A DNA stretch of 64,000 nucleotides from Methanolobus psychrotolerans (GTDB taxonomy: Archaea; Halobacteriota; Methanosarcinia; Methanosarcinales; Methanosarcinaceae): positions 1-64,000 of the forward strand of contig NZ_MBKP01000027.1 of the NCBI RefSeq assembly GCF_002243045.1, written 5' to 3'. The first letter of the stretch is position 1; every line of letters begins with the position of its first letter. Made by a program: the position numbers and the translations under genes. Under the pieces are notes generated by a model, which saw only the letters and a program-made list of their open reading frames with translations, did not search any database and had not been told where the DNA came from. Below, piece after piece: positions 26,540-35,851 of this stretch.

Positions 26540-27172
26540 TCAGTTTAATTCATCCCTCATTTTTTTGACATTTTCCATATCAAGTCTGGTATATGTGTCC
26601 TTTTTAATGACCACAACATCTATGTTCTCACCGGATGCAGAGTCCCTCTTAATTGCATTGTGAAGTGCCCTGACAGCCAGCTCAACACCTTCATCGGTGG
26701 TCATATCTTTCTTGTAGCGATCTTCAAGTACCCCGTATGCCATCGGAGAACCTGAACCGGTAGCTACAGCTTTAGTCTCTTCTATACTGCCACCAAGAGC
26801 ATCAAGTGAGTAAATTGAAGGTCCATTCTTATCATAGCCTCCAACAAGAAGCTGCACCATCAGTGGATAGTACCTCTGGCCACTGAGCATATTTGACAAC
26901 AGAGTTGTAAGACCTTTGATAGTCATCGGTTCCTTGCGTCTCATTTTGTATAATTTAGATTCGACACTCATTACCCTTACGATCTGCTGTGCATCTCCCA
27001 CAGATCCAGCAATGGTCATTGCAACCAGATCATCTATCTGGTAGACCTTCTTTGCAGTTTTACTTGCAATGAAATTCCCCATTGTTGCACGCTGCTCGGT
27101 TGCAAGAACTACACCGTCATTGCAAACTATCCCTACAGTGGTTGTACCTGTTAAATGTTTATCATTAACCAT
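26540..27172 (-). CDS. psmB: 20S proteasome beta subunit
   Basis: 210 residues. Self-cleavage after Gly9 (MVNDKHLTG) exposes the catalytic Thr10 of [21 protein letters not shown]. Glu26 and Lys42 correspond to the conserved residues 17 and 33 of the mature enzyme. Ordinary core ([42 protein letters not shown]). GAGGT is 8 nt before the ATG, and an AT-rich TATA-like element (TATATATATAAAAATT on the minus strand, about 27258-27272) lies upstream. It assembles into the inner rings of the cytosolic 20S proteasome with the alpha subunit, which is not in this window. Confidence 0.97.
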   Translation of the reverse strand: MVNDKHLTGTTTVGIVCNDGVVLATEQRATMGNFIASKTAKKVYQIDDLVAMTIAGSVGDAQQIVRVMSVESKLYKMRRKEPMTIKGLTTLLSNMLSGQRYYPLMVQLLVGGYDKNGPSIYSLDALGGSIEETKAVATGSGSPMAYGVLEDRYKKDMTTDEGVELAVRALHNAIKRDSASGENIDVVVIKKDTYTRLDMENVKKMRDELN

Positions 27173-27280
27173 TAATTATACCTCATAGCAAAAATGAGAA
27201 ATCAATATGAAAAATGTGTAATGCATAGCAATGCATCTAGTTACCCATTAGCAATTTTTATATATATATTTATCCCTTGC

Positions 27281-27787
27281 TCAGTAAATACCTATTTCTT
27301 CAGCAAGTACTTTAACACGTTCGATGCTTTCGATATTTACATGTTTTTCCTGCATCTTACGGAGACATCTGTCAAGAGAGATCCTTTCAGTACCCATTAC
27401 AAGATTGTCCGCATGGGCTACAATTTTTTGCTCCAGCGTCACAGGCATATAATCTTCATCCGGAAGTCCTATTTTTTTTGCTTCTTCTCTTGTGATCCCG
27501 GCCCCAATATGGCGCTTAATTATTTCCATGATCCGGGGTTCTAGATTATTTTCTTTTGCGATGTCCACACCAGCTAGGGCATGGTCTATACCATGGCTTT
27601 TTGCCCTTCCAATATCATGCAGGAGTCCGCCAATCTCAACAAGCTCAATATCAACATCTTTTCCGTTAACTTTCAGCTTTGAGGCTATTTCAAGAGCAAC
27701 ATCAGCAACAGTAATACAATGAGATATAACCTTTTCACTGCACCCTGAAACTTTCAGGAGATGAAGAGCATCTTCACGTGAAAGCAT
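27281..27787 (-). CDS. HD-domain (HDIG) metal-dependent phosphohydrolase, TIGR00295-like
   Basis: 168 residues from ATG 27787, one base after the tfe stop; an upstream TTG at 27805 overlapping tfe would add six residues. HD motifs: HCITVADVALEIA, GGLLHDIGRAKSHGIDHA, a third His in IIKRHIGAGI, and HADNLVMG. The family hydrolyses nucleotide or cyclic nucleotide phosphates; the substrate of this archaeal branch is unknown to me. The close linkage to tfe suggests one transcript. Confidence 0.85.
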   Translation of the reverse strand: MLSREDALHLLKVSGCSEKVISHCITVADVALEIASKLKVNGKDVDIELVEIGGLLHDIGRAKSHGIDHALAGVDIAKENNLEPRIMEIIKRHIGAGITREEAKKIGLPDEDYMPVTLEQKIVAHADNLVMGTERISLDRCLRKMQEKHVNIESIERVKVLAEEIGIY

Positions 27788-27788
27788 C

Positions 27789-28286
27789 TTATTTATTTCT
27801 GTCAAGGAAAGCCAGCCGGTCTTCTATTTTCTGAATGAATTTGGAATTATCCTCATACATCATGTCCTCACCACAGTCCGGACAAAGGAACTCACATTCT
27901 GTAGCTGCCTTAAAATCCATACGTACACAGCCTGCAGGACAGTTATAGAAAACATTATCCTCTTCAAATTTAACTCTAACCTTGAGGTTTTTTACAAGTC
28001 TTTTCCTCTCCTTCAATAACTGTGGCCCTATGTCGGTCATGTCAAGCGTCCACAGATATGTAAGCCACCCACTGCTCGAATCACGTTCACGCCTGCATAA
28101 TGCAAGCTTGTTCTCATTAAGAATAAAAAGAGTTCTTCTGACTATATTTAATAAAATGCCCGTTGCTTGTGCTATTTGTTCGTCAGTAACCTCTCCTTCG
28201 GGCATGCTCTCTATCATCTGGAGTCCTTCTTCACCCACCAGCCGAACGAGATATCCTCTGACAACCAGATCATTCAAATCTATCAA
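27789..28286 (-). CDS. tfe: Transcription initiation factor E, alpha subunit
   Basis: 165 residues. TFE stabilises the archaeal open promoter complex. An N-terminal winged helix (residues about 1-90; VRGYLVRLVGEEGLQMIESMPEGEVTDEQIAQATG) is followed by the zinc ribbon (YNCPAGCVRMDF and FLCPDCGEDM) and a helical end. The start is a TTG at 28286, supported by GAGGTGA six nt upstream; no ATG is available nearby. Upstream 28287-28395 is a short AT-rich promoter region. Confidence 0.95.
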   Translation of the reverse strand: MIDLNDLVVRGYLVRLVGEEGLQMIESMPEGEVTDEQIAQATGILLNIVRRTLFILNENKLALCRRERDSSSGWLTYLWTLDMTDIGPQLLKERKRLVKNLKVRVKFEEDNVFYNCPAGCVRMDFKAATECEFLCPDCGEDMMYEDNSKFIQKIEDRLAFLDRNK

Positions 28287-28395
28287 AAAATTTCACCTCA
28301 TGATGTGCATGCTTAATGCAATGTATTCAAATATTAACCTTTGCTTGCAAATCCTGCCTGACTTAAGCATTATTAGCTAATTCCCGTATCTTGTT

Positions 28396-29574
28396 TCAGG
28401 AGTAAAGTAAATTCAATGATTCACGTATAAACATGACGCTTTCCTCAATTCCGGACAAAACATCCTTGCGACTTTTCCCAGAACATAAGATGGAGATCAT
28501 AGGCTCATCCGGACTTATGACCTGCCCAGTATTGGGAATATCACACACATCCTTTTCAAGCAACATCTTTTGAGCTATTTCAGTTATCCTTATCTCTTGT
28601 CCGGCATATAATATGGCACGACCCACATACTGCTTTTCCCGGCCCTCATCCAGATTTTCTACATGATGGACATTTCCTTCAAAGGCTTCAAGATGAGCAT
28701 CTAATAAATTGACCCCTGTTGCCATTTCAACAGTATCAAGACTGCCCTGGAAACGTGCGTTCACCTCAATAATCACCGGACCACTCTCACTTATTATGAA
28801 GTCCACTCCATTTGAACCCACAAGCCCTAGTTCAAGTATCAATTCCTCAGATATCCTTTTCATTTCAACAGCAAAAGGCGTGTCATAAGGTGTTATATTC
28901 CCGCAGTATGCAAAGGGCAGTCCTGTAAGCCATGGTACTCCAATAAGCTGCTCATTAACGGCTATTGCAATGGCTTTTTCTTTTGTGGATATTACTGAAA
29001 CACTTGCAGGCGTACCGTATATAAACTCCTGGGCTATCATCTTACTCTTACCATCTGGAATTTTGAGGTTTCTCAATTTGTCATGAAGAACTTTGATATC
29101 TACCTCATTTTCAATTTTCATGTTAAAAATGCCGCCACCGGAACATGAAGGCTTGACAATTGCAGGTAAACTTAATTTATCAATCTCAGAAAGAAGGACC
29201 GTTTCAGGATGAGAGATTTTTAATCTCTTCAGGATCATGGAGAGACAGTATTTATCCGACACTTCCCTCATTGCCCCGGGTTCGTTACCAAGAACCCTGT
29301 ATGGGAGCCTTTCAAGACCTATTGCCTCAAACCCCGAGCCCGGTATGATTGCATCAAAATCCACATTGAAACTTTCAATAAGGTCTGCCAGTTCCTCAAG
29401 ACTTATGTGGTTAGCGTCAAATGTTCCACCGATATCCAGCTTCTTTGCACCTGCAGAACAATGTAAGAGGTCATAATCACAGAATGCATCTATAGAATAC
29501 ATATTGTATCCGGCCCTCTTGCCGGAACAAACAATGTTACGGGTGCTAAACCCTATAACCAGTATGTTTTTCAT
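28396..29574 (-). CDS. ATP-grasp superfamily ligase, substrate unknown
   Basis: 392 residues from ATG 29574 (MKNILVIGFSTRNIVCSG), 13 bp after nmd3; the longer frame to 29613 would run into nmd3. ATP-grasp features: LPAIVKPSCSGGGIFNM (nucleotide lysine and glycine loop), MIAQEFIYGTPASVSVIS, VDFIISESGPVIIEVNARFQGSLDTVEMATGVNLLDAHLEAF with the Mg-binding Glu and Asn. The N-terminal preATP domain resembles carbamoyl-phosphate synthase-like ATP-grasps of methanogens (possibly coenzyme-biosynthesis ligases such as the methanofuran family), but I cannot name the substrate. Probably co-transcribed with nmd3. Confidence 0.8.
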   Translation of the reverse strand: MKNILVIGFSTRNIVCSGKRAGYNMYSIDAFCDYDLLHCSAGAKKLDIGGTFDANHISLEELADLIESFNVDFDAIIPGSGFEAIGLERLPYRVLGNEPGAMREVSDKYCLSMILKRLKISHPETVLLSEIDKLSLPAIVKPSCSGGGIFNMKIENEVDIKVLHDKLRNLKIPDGKSKMIAQEFIYGTPASVSVISTKEKAIAIAVNEQLIGVPWLTGLPFAYCGNITPYDTPFAVEMKRISEELILELGLVGSNGVDFIISESGPVIIEVNARFQGSLDTVEMATGVNLLDAHLEAFEGNVHHVENLDEGREKQYVGRAILYAGQEIRITEIAQKMLLEKDVCDIPNTGQVISPDEPMISILCSGKSRKDVLSGIEESVMFIRESLNLLYS

Positions 29575-29587
29575 ACTACGGACCTTT

Positions 29588-30655
29588 TTATTTGGACACA
29601 TCGGCAACAGCAAGAAGTCCCTTTTCGGTTTTGATGACTGGTATATCTGTCCCTGCTTCTGCAGTAAACATTATCGGTTTTTTGATTGTCACGGTTTCAT
29701 AAGTGTCAGGATCAAGTACTAGAAGATCATTGTTTTCAATAGCTACAAGAATTGTTTTTTGTAGATCCTTTCGATTTATAAGGAGCCTTGCACCATCCAG
29801 CTCATCAGGTGCAACTGTAAAACGTGCCCCTGTCTCAACATCAATACCACTGACATTCTTTCCAAACTTCCTGATCTCTATTATTCTTCCTTTATGCTCT
29901 ATAAAGTCATGGGGCATAAATTCAGGAAGTCTCAGTGAAAAAGTGACACGGTAAACGTCCTTCCCGTCTTTTCTTCCCTGCAATGTTGCAGATTCGGTAA
30001 AGCTGCCCCCAAGCCTGGAAACAATCTCTTTGCAGATATGTCTGCCTGCATTTGAAGAACCAAGATAAAGGTCAGTACCCTCCTTTATCTCAGCAGTATT
30101 GGATATAAAAGCAAGCCTGTCACCTTTATTGCGCATTCTTTCCAGTACATCGTTAACGATATTGATGCATTTAATTTTCTCCTCATCACCCGGAATGCGG
30201 TTAGTAGCTCTTATCTGCATGATAGATTCAAAATATCCGCCTGATATACGACTGCACATATCACATGACTCACGTATTACACGAATCTCGGTTTCAAGAT
30301 CCTGATGGAACATCTCATCCAGCAAAATTGCATCTGCCTCAATATGCACCTTAAAAAGATAAGGTGTGGCTTCCCGGGGTTGGACATATACCTCAATGTT
30401 CTCAGCTAGTTCATGTACAAAAAGCGCATCTTCTGCAGCCTGGACTACAACATCTTTAAGGCTGCCAACATTTACCCATTTGCTCTTGACATTGCGCGCT
30501 CCACAACTAGAACATATTTTTGTGTGCAACACCGGAGCTATTTCTGCAAGAGTGAAGGTTTCTAAAAAGCAGTTTTTACAGCGTCCCTGGAATAGTTTCG
30601 GTGTTTCATTTCCGCACTTTGGACATATGGTACTGTTCATCGGCTCTGATATCAT
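29588..30655 (-). CDS. nmd3: NMD3-family ribosome-associated zinc protein
   Basis: 355 residues, archaeal NMD3. The N-terminal zinc-binding region has paired knuckles: ICPKCGNETPKLFQGRCKNC and ICSSCGARNV, plus CDMCSRISGGYF. The later part is the eIF5A-like and L21e-like region (MPHDFIEHKGRIIEI). The eukaryotic homologue exports 60S subunits; in archaea a role in large-subunit maturation is assumed. An in-frame ATG at residue 6 (MNSTICP) is an alternative start. Confidence 0.92.
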   Translation of the reverse strand: MISEPMNSTICPKCGNETPKLFQGRCKNCFLETFTLAEIAPVLHTKICSSCGARNVKSKWVNVGSLKDVVVQAAEDALFVHELAENIEVYVQPREATPYLFKVHIEADAILLDEMFHQDLETEIRVIRESCDMCSRISGGYFESIMQIRATNRIPGDEEKIKCINIVNDVLERMRNKGDRLAFISNTAEIKEGTDLYLGSSNAGRHICKEIVSRLGGSFTESATLQGRKDGKDVYRVTFSLRLPEFMPHDFIEHKGRIIEIRKFGKNVSGIDVETGARFTVAPDELDGARLLINRKDLQKTILVAIENNDLLVLDPDTYETVTIKKPIMFTAEAGTDIPVIKTEKGLLAVADVSK

Positions 30656-30699
30656 AGTTAATTAGATATTGTTTTCGCTCAGCAATAAAGTCGTCTGTT

Positions 30700-31761
30700 T
30701 TACCGGCGTATTAACTTGTAATTCGTACTACCAGCACCAATCTTTCTCGCATACTCAAGGTGGATCATAGGGTCTATACCCCATACATTATTAATACGGC
30801 CCCTATTTTCATGTTTCATTTTCTCATTTACAAGATCAAGGCTTGCCTTATCAATGGCAACAGGATCTTTTGAAGCCGTGATACCTACATCCCCCACAAA
30901 AGCTGGTGCTGAGAAGTTGAAACAGTCACATCCGGGAGTCAGGTCAAATATCCAGTTGATGTACCCTATTTTTCCAGACAGGAGTTTTACAGGCCCCATA
31001 GCAGCTTCCCCAAGTCTTTCCTGCATTCTCAAAGGCGCATCAAAGGGAGGAACGATAGCCTGGTAATTGCAGCTCCCAAGACATGAGAGTTCACCTCTGC
31101 ACAAATCCTTATTTACACTTGCTTTCCCATTCTCAATTGACAATGCATTCCACGGACAGGTCTTGATACATTTTTTACATCCTACACATCTGTCATGGTC
31201 AATGTCAGGTTTTCCAACTTCATGAACAGCAGTCTTTCCTGCTTTATCCAGACATCCCATGCCCAGGTTCTTGACCGCTCCTCCAAATCCGGATCCGGGA
31301 TGACCTTTGAAATGTGATATCATTATCATCGAATCAGCTTTTGCGATGGCTGATGCCACAGAGATCTCACTTAGTACATCCCCTCCGATATCCACTGATA
31401 CAAAATCATCTCCCTGGAGCCCATCTGCACAAATTATGGGGGCACCCATGCTCCCATGCGTAAAACCATTCGTGGCAGCAGTATATAGCAGATCTGCAGC
31501 ATTGAAACGCTTTCCACTGTAAAGAACGGTCGTATCCGTAATAAAAGGAATTCCACCTGCCTCCCTTACAAGATCGACTACGGTCTTTACAATAACAGGA
31601 CGTACATATGTAGTGTTTCCAAGCTCTCCCGGATGTATCTTTATTGCAACAATATCACCTTTCATAACAGGAGATATTTTTGGGAAAAGGTCAACTATCT
31701 GATCGATCTGGGTGTTCTCAGGCCCGATCTCTTCTGCGGATCTAAAAAAGACTTCACTCAT
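30700..31761 (-). CDS. DUF362 protein with two ferredoxin-type Fe-S motifs
   Basis: 353 residues from ATG 31761, chosen because AGAGGTAGTGGT lies immediately upstream; the longer frame to 31830 has no such signal. DUF362 regions flank an inserted ferredoxin segment: CVGCKKCIKTCPWNALSIENG and a second cysteine set (CRGELSCLGSCNY). Conserved family stretches are VAIKIHPGELGNTTYVRP, MISHFKGHPGSGFGGAVKNLGMGC and SKDPVAIDKASLDLVN. Cytosolic [4Fe-4S] electron carrier or enzyme of unknown reaction, common in methanogens. Confidence 0.88.
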   Translation of the reverse strand: MSEVFFRSAEEIGPENTQIDQIVDLFPKISPVMKGDIVAIKIHPGELGNTTYVRPVIVKTVVDLVREAGGIPFITDTTVLYSGKRFNAADLLYTAATNGFTHGSMGAPIICADGLQGDDFVSVDIGGDVLSEISVASAIAKADSMIMISHFKGHPGSGFGGAVKNLGMGCLDKAGKTAVHEVGKPDIDHDRCVGCKKCIKTCPWNALSIENGKASVNKDLCRGELSCLGSCNYQAIVPPFDAPLRMQERLGEAAMGPVKLLSGKIGYINWIFDLTPGCDCFNFSAPAFVGDVGITASKDPVAIDKASLDLVNEKMKHENRGRINNVWGIDPMIHLEYARKIGAGSTNYKLIRR

Positions 31762-32047
31762 ACCACTACCTCTGCATCTACAATTTGATATATCAGTATT
31801 TATACATACGTCCTGATCTGATGTAACCATATTGGCCAGAACAAAAACACGCCTTTGCCTCTTTTATTATAATATGTAGCAAATAGAGGAAAAAGCAAAA
31901 ACACCTTTAATTTGGCACTCACCTACATATAGTATATATATTTCATAGATTAATGTATTTTACTAAGATATATAGATAATATATGCACATGATATATATT
32001 TGCGCATGATGTATTAGCGTTTGACTAAGGAAAAAGAGGAAAAAATT

Positions 32048-32200
32048 ATGCGTTACATTAAAAAATGTATGGATACATATGCAAATACTGAGATAGAAAG
32101 TAGTCTGAAATCAATCGTCAACGGACAGTACGAAAAAACGATGAGCAAAGACGATCTGGAACTTATGCGTTTCATGATCGGCGGGATGGATGCAAAATAA
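32048..32200 (+). CDS. Small protein 1 of a three-gene micro-operon (50 aa)
   Basis: ATG 32048 to TAA 32200. Translation starts MRYIKKCMDTYANTEIESSL and ends MRFMIGGMDAK. GAGG lies about 10 nt upstream (AAAAAGAGGAAAAAATT). It is helical and charged, with one cysteine and no known domain. A run of TATA-like sequences (31930-31990) is upstream. Codon usage looks like the neighbours and a good ribosome binding site is present, so it is probably real although short. Confidence 0.6.
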   Translation: MRYIKKCMDTYANTEIESSLKSIVNGQYEKTMSKDDLELMRFMIGGMDAK

Positions 32201-32238
32201 GCAGCATATGGATTTTCTTATAAGTGGGAGATGAACGA

Positions 32239-32406
32239 ATGATAATCAAAGAACCTTTATACTGTAGCCATTGTTGTACAGAAGTTAAGAGACAACTGAT
32301 AGGATCTAATGTATTCTATTATTGCAAGAACTGTGAAAGAATAACTTCTGCAAAAGAGATGATAACGACCATTATCAATGATAACGGAGTTAAAACATGT
32401 GCATAA
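32239..32406 (+). CDS. Small protein 2 of the micro-operon, zinc-knuckle type (55 aa)
   Basis: ATG 32239 with GGGAGATGA 5-10 nt before it; a GTG at 32224 would add five residues. Two CxxC pairs, LYCSHCCTEVKRQL and YYCKNCERITSAKE, form a likely zinc ribbon. The end overlaps the next gene by 10 nt. Function unknown; similar small ribbon proteins often bind nucleic acid or act as adaptors. Confidence 0.7.
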   Translation: MIIKEPLYCSHCCTEVKRQLIGSNVFYYCKNCERITSAKEMITTIINDNGVKTCA

Positions 32407-32576
32407 TAGAGGAACTAGGTTATTCTGAAAAAAATAAAGAACATTACTGCCTAAATTGTATTATTTTCCTGAAAACAGGTAAATGCGAGTACCTGAATTA
32501 CCTTGAAGCAAAATTTACTGTTAATCTTTACAGTGACTATTTTCAGGAAATAATGATAGATGAATGCGGGTATTGA
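32397..32576 (+). CDS. Small protein 3 of the micro-operon, cysteine-containing (59 aa)
   Basis: ATG 32397 (MCIIEELGYSEKNKEHYCLN...), GGAG 8 nt upstream inside the previous gene, stop TGA 32574-32576. Cysteines are at residues 2, 18, 21, 30 and 57 (HYCLNCIIFLKTGKCEYL), which could bind a metal or Fe-S cluster. The 10-nt overlap with protein 2 signals translational coupling. The stop directly abuts the end of the convergent gene at 32577. Not recognised. Confidence 0.65.
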   Translation: MCIIEELGYSEKNKEHYCLNCIIFLKTGKCEYLNYLEAKFTVNLYSDYFQEIMIDECGY

Positions 32577-32996
32577 TTATGCAAACCAGTCTATGTAGGC
32601 AAGCAATTCTCTCTGCTCCCAGTTATTCAGTTTCACCGGACTGTCGCTTCGTGCTCCACCGAAAAGAGCTGATTTTTGATCCATATCAAGAACATGTACT
32701 TTGTATCTGCCCTCTTCACTATCGCGTATGAAATAGCCGGGACTCATAGAGTCGGATTTTTTCCACATGGTTATCTTATCATAGTCCCATAGGCATGCTG
32801 CCCACTCAGCCATTTTTTCAATATGCTCATCCATGACATCCTTCACATCGCCAATAATGACACAGTGCATTCCATTTCTTGTCAGTTCGATGCAATTGTT
32901 ATGACGTATGATCATATCCATCTTATCCCAACTAGAACCACATGTAAATAGTATAAGAATTTTGTGTTCAAAATCGATTTTCGTTCCTGTTTTCAT
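32577..32996 (-). CDS. Conserved-looking hypothetical cytosolic protein (139 aa)
   Basis: Begins MKTGTKIDFEHKILILFTCG and has no membrane segment or signal peptide. It contains an alpha/beta pattern (KILILFTCGSSWDKMDMIIRH, CVIIGDVKDVMDEHIEKMAEW) that could be a Rossmann-like or thiol domain, with three cysteines. It sits just downstream of the CODH terminator and convergent to the small-protein operon. I do not recognise the family. Confidence 0.6.
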   Translation of the reverse strand: MKTGTKIDFEHKILILFTCGSSWDKMDMIIRHNNCIELTRNGMHCVIIGDVKDVMDEHIEKMAEWAACLWDYDKITMWKKSDSMSPGYFIRDSEEGRYKVHVLDMDQKSALFGGARSDSPVKLNNWEQRELLAYIDWFA

Positions 32997-33040
32997 TCCT
33001 GATTATTAGAATACAATGTAAAACAAGACAGAATATCAAA

Positions 33041-33075
33041 TAAAAAAGGTGCTATGTGAACATCATAACACCTTT
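33041..33075 (-). terminator. Intrinsic-type terminator of the CODH/ACS operon
   Basis: On the minus strand AAAGGTGTTATG pairs with CATAGCACCTTT (12-bp stem with one G-T wobble, 7-nt loop), followed by a T run (33047-33041 side reads TTTTTTA). It lies 10 bp after the cdhE stop. This is one of the clearest hairpin terminators of the window and is unusual in strength for an archaeon. Confidence 0.8.
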
Positions 33076-33085
33076 AAGGATAGTC

Positions 33086-34495
33086 TTATTTCTTCTGCGG
33101 TGGCCAGTTCTTTTCCATCCAGCCTGGGATCCTTCCTGAATCTGCAGGACCTATCATGACATTAGCACCTGTCTCATCTTCCACGTCACCCTGCAGACGT
33201 GCTGCAAGTCCCGGAAGAATGATAGTGTTGTGTGATGTGTCCTTCTTAAGATCAAAGCCTGATCCATCTATTCCTTTCTTGATCTTTGCGGCGGTGAGCT
33301 GTCCACCTGCCACAGCCGCTTCAACACCAATACCATCAGTATCAATTGCCCAGAGGTAACAGTCTATCTTGTTGGATGAAATGTCACTCTCCACAGTATA
33401 GTATGTCAGAGCAAAGTTGGTTGTAACAAGCACAGGGGAATCTGCTGTTGGCTCTCCTACCTTGTACATACCCGGATCCACACTTACAGGTTTCCTCGGA
33501 TCAGTATAGATAGTATCACGGATGTGCAGTTCAGGCAGCATTGCGTATGGTTCTGTGCTGTGGAGGATCATTATGTCACCGTATTTGATGGTGAATACTG
33601 ATGCAACAACAGTTTCCCAGTAAGATGCACTTACCGGATCGTCATGAGCCATCCATGCTGTAAAAGGTACTGCCATTATCGGATAAGCAATCTCGCGGTC
33701 ACCATCGATACCAGCCCTGCGTACCTTGGTGAAGTTGTTGAAGGTCTGCTTGAGCTGCTTACCGGTTGGGAATGTACCAGGATCAAGCACAAGTTTCTCA
33801 GTACCCATTTCTGCGAAAGTCTTTGCCATTGACTTGAGAAGATCAAGGTCATTTGGTGCAAAGAGTGTTACAGGTACATCGTACTCCAGTGCAAGTTCTG
33901 CGACCTCTTTCCAGTTGTCCTTGTTTGCAGCGTAGAGGAGTGGATTCTTGCCCTTTGAGACCTCAAGGCCTGCTTTGAGAACCTCAGCATTGAATGAACA
34001 TAGAATGATTGGCAGGTCTGTTGTTTCGACTACTTTCTTAACGGCTGCTGCAAACTTCTTAGGATCGTTAGATGTGCTGCGTATAGCCACCATATCCACG
34101 GTGAGGAAGTCACCTACATAGAACTTCTTGAAGTCCTGGATGTATTTTACTCTTTCAACCAGGTCCTTTTCATTCATTGTGTCCCATACATCGTAGGCGA
34201 ACTTCGTCTGGTTGAAGAATGTGAGCTTGTGACGGTAAAGCACATCATCTCCACCGATCTTTACGACCTTCTCGCCAGCGCCGATCTCAATTTCCCTTAT
34301 CTCGGGAGCCAGGAGCTGATCAAGATCTGTGAACTTCTTTTTGAACTTCGCATCAAGGATTGGAGTACAATCTGTGAGTTTCTTTGACCTGTCAATGAGA
34401 TGTGCTGCAAAGGCCATGCATGTCTTCTCACCACATTCCATACAATTGGTGCCTGGCAGGAACTTATAAGCTTCCAGTGGACTGTTAATTTTCAT
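33086..34495 (-). CDS. cdhE: ACS/CODH corrinoid/iron-sulfur protein large (gamma) subunit
   Basis: 469 residues. With CdhD it carries the corrinoid that moves a methyl group between tetrahydrosarcinapterin and the acetyl-CoA synthase A cluster. The N-terminal [4Fe-4S] motif has Cys18, Cys21, Cys26 and Cys43 (NCMECGEKTC ... LTDC). The rest is a TIM-barrel methyl-binding domain and a corrinoid domain. GGAGGTG lies 6 nt before the ATG. Last gene of the operon, 3 bp after cdhD. Confidence 0.97.
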   Translation of the reverse strand: MKINSPLEAYKFLPGTNCMECGEKTCMAFAAHLIDRSKKLTDCTPILDAKFKKKFTDLDQLLAPEIREIEIGAGEKVVKIGGDDVLYRHKLTFFNQTKFAYDVWDTMNEKDLVERVKYIQDFKKFYVGDFLTVDMVAIRSTSNDPKKFAAAVKKVVETTDLPIILCSFNAEVLKAGLEVSKGKNPLLYAANKDNWKEVAELALEYDVPVTLFAPNDLDLLKSMAKTFAEMGTEKLVLDPGTFPTGKQLKQTFNNFTKVRRAGIDGDREIAYPIMAVPFTAWMAHDDPVSASYWETVVASVFTIKYGDIMILHSTEPYAMLPELHIRDTIYTDPRKPVSVDPGMYKVGEPTADSPVLVTTNFALTYYTVESDISSNKIDCYLWAIDTDGIGVEAAVAGGQLTAAKIKKGIDGSGFDLKKDTSHNTIILPGLAARLQGDVEDETGANVMIGPADSGRIPGWMEKNWPPQKK

Positions 34496-34498
34496 TTA

Positions 34499-35824
34499 TC
34501 ACACCTCCGCTCCGATCCAGTTGGTGATATCTATCTCTTCGGCCTCTATGGAGCCATAGAGTGTCTGCGTAATTTCCTTGAGCACCTGAACTGATGTCGG
34601 GTGCATCATCATGAACATGTCATTACCTGCAAGTGAGAGCGCAAGACCTGTAACGATCTCCCATATCGGACCACGATATTCTCTTGGTCCCCAGTCAGAG
34701 TCTTGCTTTAGTGGGGATGAAACCATCCATGCCTCACGGGCACCCCAAGCATTGGTAGTACCGGATGACATTGGGAATGTGAGTTCGTCATCACCCATAA
34801 GACCAGCAAGCCTTATGCGTTCCATGTTGGTGTAAGCGTAGTCAAGACCGTATCCAAGTGCAGCTGTTGTCGGGTCCATGATAATGCTGTCCCTTGGAAC
34901 GTTGCACTGCTTCATGAGCTTCCTGTTGAGTTCCTTCTGAGCGTTTATCTCAAGCTGTGTCCAGGAAAGAACAACGTGTCCGTGGTTGATAGCTGCCTTT
35001 GCTATCCTCTCATAATCAAGGTTCAGGCTGGCAGATGCCAGGAGTACTCTCTCCCCCTCTGCAACCTCAGCTGCCTTTTCAAGCACTTCGGGATCTTTTT
35101 CAGGATTTCCTGAGCCACCTATCACAATAGGTACGTCAACTGCCTGAAGTACATCTTCAACAACCTTTGCTGCTTCCTTTGCAGAAGTATCGTTAATGAG
35201 AGGGTCAGTTGAAATTAAGTGAATAGTAACCATATCAGCGTTGAACTCACGCACGACTTTCTTTGCCCACTCTGCAGGGTCGTTGATAACATCTTCATAA
35301 TTACCCTTTACTGACTTTGCCATATTTATAGGCATGTCAAAGACATCCATGGTGATATAGTTCCTGTGAGGCATTTCTGCATCGAAGTAGTATGGAAGTG
35401 CGTTCTCGCCACCGAGGGTCACTGTACTCTTCCTTGAGCCACCATCGGCTGATGTTGCACCAAGTGTAACTTCCTGGATTGGATTCTTCCAGTTGTCAAT
35501 CTTTGCAACCTCGAATTTGGAAGCAAGTAGTTCCTGTATCTTCGGGGAAGCTGGAAGTGCCTGAGGCTGGGGCATCTCTCCCAGTCCGAAAGCAGATGCG
35601 AACAATTGTTCAGCAGGGAATCCAAGGATCCTCCCTATGTTAGCCATGTGCAGGGAGATCTGTGAGATCTCACTTCCAATTGCATAAGCGAGTGCAGGAT
35701 TGAGTCCGCCGCCGCCTGTAATGTTGAGCTCAATGTCACCTTCTATGGTCACCCCTTCAAGTGATTCCACATTGAGATCCTGCAACATATCACTAAGTTG
35801 CGATAATTTCATTTTCTTTGTCAT
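34499..35824 (-). CDS. cdhD: ACS/CODH corrinoid/iron-sulfur protein small (delta) subunit
   Basis: 441 residues from ATG 35824; GGTGG sits 8 nt before this ATG but only 1 nt before the alternative ATG at 35830. TIM-barrel methyltransferase-like subunit ([69 protein letters not shown]). It pairs with CdhE in the corrinoid complex of acetyl-CoA cleavage and synthesis. Confidence 0.97.
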   Translation of the reverse strand: MTKKMKLSQLSDMLQDLNVESLEGVTIEGDIELNITGGGGLNPALAYAIGSEISQISLHMANIGRILGFPAEQLFASAFGLGEMPQPQALPASPKIQELLASKFEVAKIDNWKNPIQEVTLGATSADGGSRKSTVTLGGENALPYYFDAEMPHRNYITMDVFDMPINMAKSVKGNYEDVINDPAEWAKKVVREFNADMVTIHLISTDPLINDTSAKEAAKVVEDVLQAVDVPIVIGGSGNPEKDPEVLEKAAEVAEGERVLLASASLNLDYERIAKAAINHGHVVLSWTQLEINAQKELNRKLMKQCNVPRDSIIMDPTTAALGYGLDYAYTNMERIRLAGLMGDDELTFPMSSGTTNAWGAREAWMVSSPLKQDSDWGPREYRGPIWEIVTGLALSLAGNDMFMMMHPTSVQVLKEITQTLYGSIEAEEIDITNWIGAEV

Positions 35825-35851
35825 GTGCATTCCACCATATGATAATATTTG

